Origin: Microvirga aerophila
GTDB lineage: Bacteria; Pseudomonadota; Alphaproteobacteria; Rhizobiales; Beijerinckiaceae
Direction of reading: 5' to 3'
NCBI RefSeq assembly: GCF_003332305.1
Contig: NZ_QOIO01000004.1
Span: 62,001 to 126,000 of the forward strand
Length of the DNA stretch: 64,000 bases
Made by a program: the position numbers and the translations under genes. A model generated the notes under the pieces. It had not been told where the DNA came from and ran no database searches. It saw only the letters and a list, made by a program, of their open reading frames with translations. Below, piece by piece: positions 61,576 through 64,000 of the stretch (within the stretch, counting starts at the first letter, position 1; each line of letters opens with the position of its first letter).

Positions 61576-63084
61576 CTAGGCTTCCTCATCAACAAAGGCT
61601 TCCTCGCGGGTCTTGCGGATGGCTGGCACCAGGAGCAAGAGAAAGAGGGCCGCAGACGCGATCAGAAGGGCAAGGCTGATCGGCCGATCGATAAAGACGC
61701 TCGGGCTTCCCTGCGAGATCAGCATGGCCCGCCGCAGGTTCGTCTCCAGCAAGGGTCCCAGGACAAAGCCGAGCAGGAGCGGGCCAGGCTCGCATTTCGC
61801 CTTGCGGAAGAGATAACCGAGGAAGCCGAAGCCGACCGCGAGAGCGACATCGAAGGCCCGGTTGCTGACGCTGTAGACGCCGACGCAGCAGAACAGAAGG
61901 ATCGCAGGGTAAAGGAGGCGGTATGGCACCGTCAGGAGCTTAACCCACAGGCCGATCATCGGCAGGTTGATGACCAGGAGCATGAGGTTGCCGATCCACA
62001 TGCTGGCAATAAGGCCCCAGAAGAGATCCGGCTGATTCTGCATCACGGATGGGCCAGGCGTGATCCCGTGGATGGTCATGGCGCCCAGCAACATCGCCAT
62101 GACAGCGTTCGAGGGAATACCAAGCGTCAGCAGGGGAATGAACGATGACTGGGCTCCGGCGTTGTTAGCCGCTTCCGGCCCAGCGACCCCTTGGATGGCG
62201 CCCCTGCCGAACTGTTGCGGCTGGCGCGAAACCTTCTTCTCGAGGGTGTAGGCGCTGAACGCACTGAGCGTCGCCCCGCCACCGGGGAGAATCCCCAGGA
62301 AGGTCCCAAGTGCTGTTCCCCGAAGAACCGCCGGCCACGCCTTCTGGAAGTCATCCCGGGTCGGCCAAAGACGGCTGATCTTGGTCGCGATCAAACCGCG
62401 GAGTTCTGGCGTTTCGAGATTGATGATGATCTCGGCGATCCCGAATAGCCCGACGGCGATGACGACGAACTCGATGCCGTCGAAGAGTTCCACCGCGCCG
62501 AAGGTGAGACGCTCGGACCCGCTGTTCACGTCCGTGCCGACCCACCCAAGGACAAGACCGATGCCGATCATTGCGATGGCCTTGATAACTGAACCGCTGG
62601 CGAGAACCGTCGCGCAGAGCAAGCCGAAGATGGTAAGCGAGAAATACTCCGCCGGCCCGAACGAGAGCGCAAAGCCCGCAAGGGTCGGTCCGGCAATGGC
62701 CAGCCCGATGGTCGCCACGGTGCCGGCAAAGAATGATCCCAACGCTGCGATGGCCAGCGCTGCTCCTGCCCGTCCCTGCTTGGCCATCTGGTAACCGTCG
62801 AGGGCAGTGACCACTGAGGAGGCTTCACCGGGCAGGTTCACCAGAATCGCGGTGGTCGATCCCCCGTACTGCGCCCCGTAGAAGATGCCCGCGAGCATAA
62901 TCAACGCTGCCAGCGGGGGGAGGAAGAACGTGATCGGCAGGAGGATTGCCAGGGTGGCTGTCGGGCCGATCCCCGGCAGAACGCCAATGAGCGTGCCCAG
63001 GAGAGCACCAATGAGACAAAACAGAAGATTGGTCGGGGTGACAGCGGCGCTGAACCCGAGAATGAGTGAATCGAACAATTCCAT
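61576..63084 (-). CDS. tctA: tripartite tricarboxylate transporter permease TctA
   Basis: Large membrane subunit of 502 aa. LIGALLGTLIGVLPGIGPTA and MLAGIFYGAQYGGSTTAILV are the TctA substrate-channel motifs; about twelve membrane helices. ATG 63084 overlaps the last base of the tctB stop (TGATG), so translation is coupled; a longer open frame to 63225 overlaps tctB. Confidence 0.94.
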   Translation of the reverse strand: MELFDSLILGFSAAVTPTNLLFCLIGALLGTLIGVLPGIGPTATLAILLPITFFLPPLAALIMLAGIFYGAQYGGSTTAILVNLPGEASSVVTALDGYQMAKQGRAGAALAIAALGSFFAGTVATIGLAIAGPTLAGFALSFGPAEYFSLTIFGLLCATVLASGSVIKAIAMIGIGLVLGWVGTDVNSGSERLTFGAVELFDGIEFVVIAVGLFGIAEIIINLETPELRGLIATKISRLWPTRDDFQKAWPAVLRGTALGTFLGILPGGGATLSAFSAYTLEKKVSRQPQQFGRGAIQGVAGPEAANNAGAQSSFIPLLTLGIPSNAVMAMLLGAMTIHGITPGPSVMQNQPDLFWGLIASMWIGNLMLLVINLPMIGLWVKLLTVPYRLLYPAILLFCCVGVYSVSNRAFDVALAVGFGFLGYLFRKAKCEPGPLLLGFVLGPLLETNLRRAMLISQGSPSVFIDRPISLALLIASAALFLLLLVPAIRKTREEAFVDEEA

Positions 63085-63548
63085 CAGAACGGCCCCAACT
63101 GCATCTGGACGCCCAGTCCAAGGATGAAAACGAGGATGCCGAAAATCGTCAGCACCACGATGGAGGCGGCAATCTCGCGGAGCCGCGTTTCGGGATCGGC
63201 CAGACTGCCGATGCCGATGAGCCACGCGGCCGCGATGATGAAGCCCAAGGATCCCGCCGCGTAGGCGAAGCCCGCCACCGCGATGAGAATGATCAGGAGC
63301 GGACGCAGGCGAACGACACCGAGAGGTTCGCTGGAGCGCATGAGACCCATGATTGTCACCCCGAGGCCGATCAGCAGGATCAGCGCCGAGACAATTAGCG
63401 GAAGGTAACCCGGACCCATCATGGCAGCATTGCCCATCGTCAGGTCACGCCCGGCCCAAAGGCCGAGCGCTCCCGCGACGATGAAAATCAAGCCAGCAAG
63501 AAGATCAGGTTGGTTGCCCTTCCGCCCGAGTTCCGAGCGGTTGGCCAT
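63084..63548 (-). CDS. tctB: tripartite tricarboxylate transporter small membrane subunit TctB
   Basis: Small membrane subunit of 154 aa with four membrane helices (LLAGLIFIVAGALGLWAGRD, LPLIVSALILLIGLGVTIMG, then two near the C-terminus). ATG 63548 overlaps the tctC stop by one base (TAATG), a strong sign of an operon. The frame continues upstream to 63620 within tctC. Confidence 0.9.
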   Translation of the reverse strand: MANRSELGRKGNQPDLLAGLIFIVAGALGLWAGRDLTMGNAAMMGPGYLPLIVSALILLIGLGVTIMGLMRSSEPLGVVRLRPLLIILIAVAGFAYAAGSLGFIIAAAWLIGIGSLADPETRLREIAASIVVLTIFGILVFILGLGVQMQLGPF

Positions 63549-64000
63549 TATTGCACCCAGGGTGTCTTGTTCCAGATGTCCTGGAACGCTTGCAGGCGCT
63601 TCGGCATCTGCTGCTCCCATTCCTCGCCTGACAGGTAGGCGAGCGGGAGAGACAGCTTCTTGGCCTGCTCCTTGAACTCAGGATTGTCGACAACTTTCTT
63701 CACTGCGTCGGAGAACTTGGTCCGGATGTCGGCGGGCACGTCACGGCGTGCGGCAAGACCGCGCTCCGAACTCATGAACACCTCGAAACCCTGCTCCTGG
63801 GCCATTGGGACGTCCGGTGCCTCGGGAGACCGTTTGTCGCCGAAGTGGACCAGAGGACGAACGCTGCTCGTATCGCCGCTCGCGAACTCGCTGACATTCA
63901 GGCCACCCACCGTGATGTGGCCGCCGAGGAGCGCCGTCCTCGTTTCACCCGCTCCAGGGAACGGCACGTGCGTCAGGGATACGCCTGCCGCCGATTCCAG
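63548..64000 (-). CDS. tctC: tripartite tricarboxylate transporter substrate-binding protein TctC, C-terminal part
   Basis: Bug/TctC periplasmic binding protein, cut by the right window edge; about 150 C-terminal residues are visible. LTHVPFPGAGETRTALLGGH is the characteristic ligand-loop motif, followed by VRPLVHFGDKRSPEAPDVPM and PADIRTKFSDAVKKVVDNPE. An in-frame GTG at 63967 is internal; the true start lies right of the window. It is first in the tctCBA operon. Confidence 0.92.
   Translation of the reverse strand: MESAAGVSLTHVPFPGAGETRTALLGGHITVGGLNVSEFASGDTSSVRPLVHFGDKRSPEAPDVPMAQEQGFEVFMSSERGLAARRDVPADIRTKFSDAVKKVVDNPEFKEQAKKLSLPLAYLSGEEWEQQMPKRLQAFQDIWNKTPWVQ

Noticed and set aside
1..64000. 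CRISPR array, tRNA, rRNA, intact transposase or phage genes
   Set aside because: I looked for regularly spaced repeats, tRNA-like cloverleaf ends, transposase motifs and integrases by eye and found none; small RNA genes could be missed without a covariance search.

Overview
The window reads as chromosomal DNA of a GC-rich alphaproteobacterium. A GapR-type nucleoid protein, a sodium-symporter/histidine-kinase fusion, a tripartite tricarboxylate transporter, several RpiR/HxlR/LysR-controlled catabolic islands and the style of the intergenic palindromes suggest Hyphomicrobiales, perhaps Methylobacteriaceae (Microvirga-like). That placement is inference: no rRNA or tRNA gene is visible. I saw no CRISPR array, intact insertion sequence or prophage.

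Layout. 0-4.7 kb: a beta-oxidation cluster (acyl-CoA dehydrogenase cut by the left edge, thiolase, fused hydratase/3-hydroxyacyl-CoA dehydrogenase), with REP-like hairpins after each gene. 4.7-7.9 kb: DinB protein, an RTX gene broken by a 96-bp palindromic insertion, a DsbA-fold isomerase and an Asp/Glu racemase. 7.9-16 kb: a very large hybrid sensor kinase, a LysR gene divergent from a DoxX/glyoxalase pair, an aminotransferase and an AbrB-type membrane protein. 16-23.4 kb: RpiR regulator divergent from an operon of amidohydrolase, ethanolamine-type permease, glutamine-synthetase-like ligase, aldehyde dehydrogenase and iron alcohol dehydrogenase, ending at a strong terminator. This is the best candidate for a coherent and little-described pathway: amino-alcohol (probably ethanolamine) catabolism through gamma-glutamyl intermediates.

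23.5-41.5 kb: FMN reductase/HxlR divergent pair, HAD phosphatase, a potassium channel with a Cys4 tail, a binding-protein ABC importer next to an inositol-monophosphatase-family enzyme, NUDIX, zinc alcohol dehydrogenase with partners, MOSC, an ABC exporter, free methionine-sulfoxide reductase, a Cache/HAMP class III adenylate cyclase and an FAD amine oxidase. 41.5-50 kb is accessory-looking: many small exported or hypothetical proteins, a dodecin, a PLP decarboxylase, GapR and a histone-H1-like basic protein.

50-56 kb: trkA-trkH potassium uptake operon, arginase and an intact RTX protein preceded by AT-rich DNA. 56.3-59 kb: four copies of a dispersed intergenic repeat separate four consecutive genes. 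Two long copies are direct repeats around an L,D-transpeptidase-fold gene that appears to lack its catalytic histidine. 59-64 kb (minus strand): TctC-TctB-TctA carboxylate transporter, a Tat-exported amidohydrolase and an FMN-dependent 2-hydroxyacid dehydrogenase, probably one uptake-and-oxidation cluster cut by the right edge.
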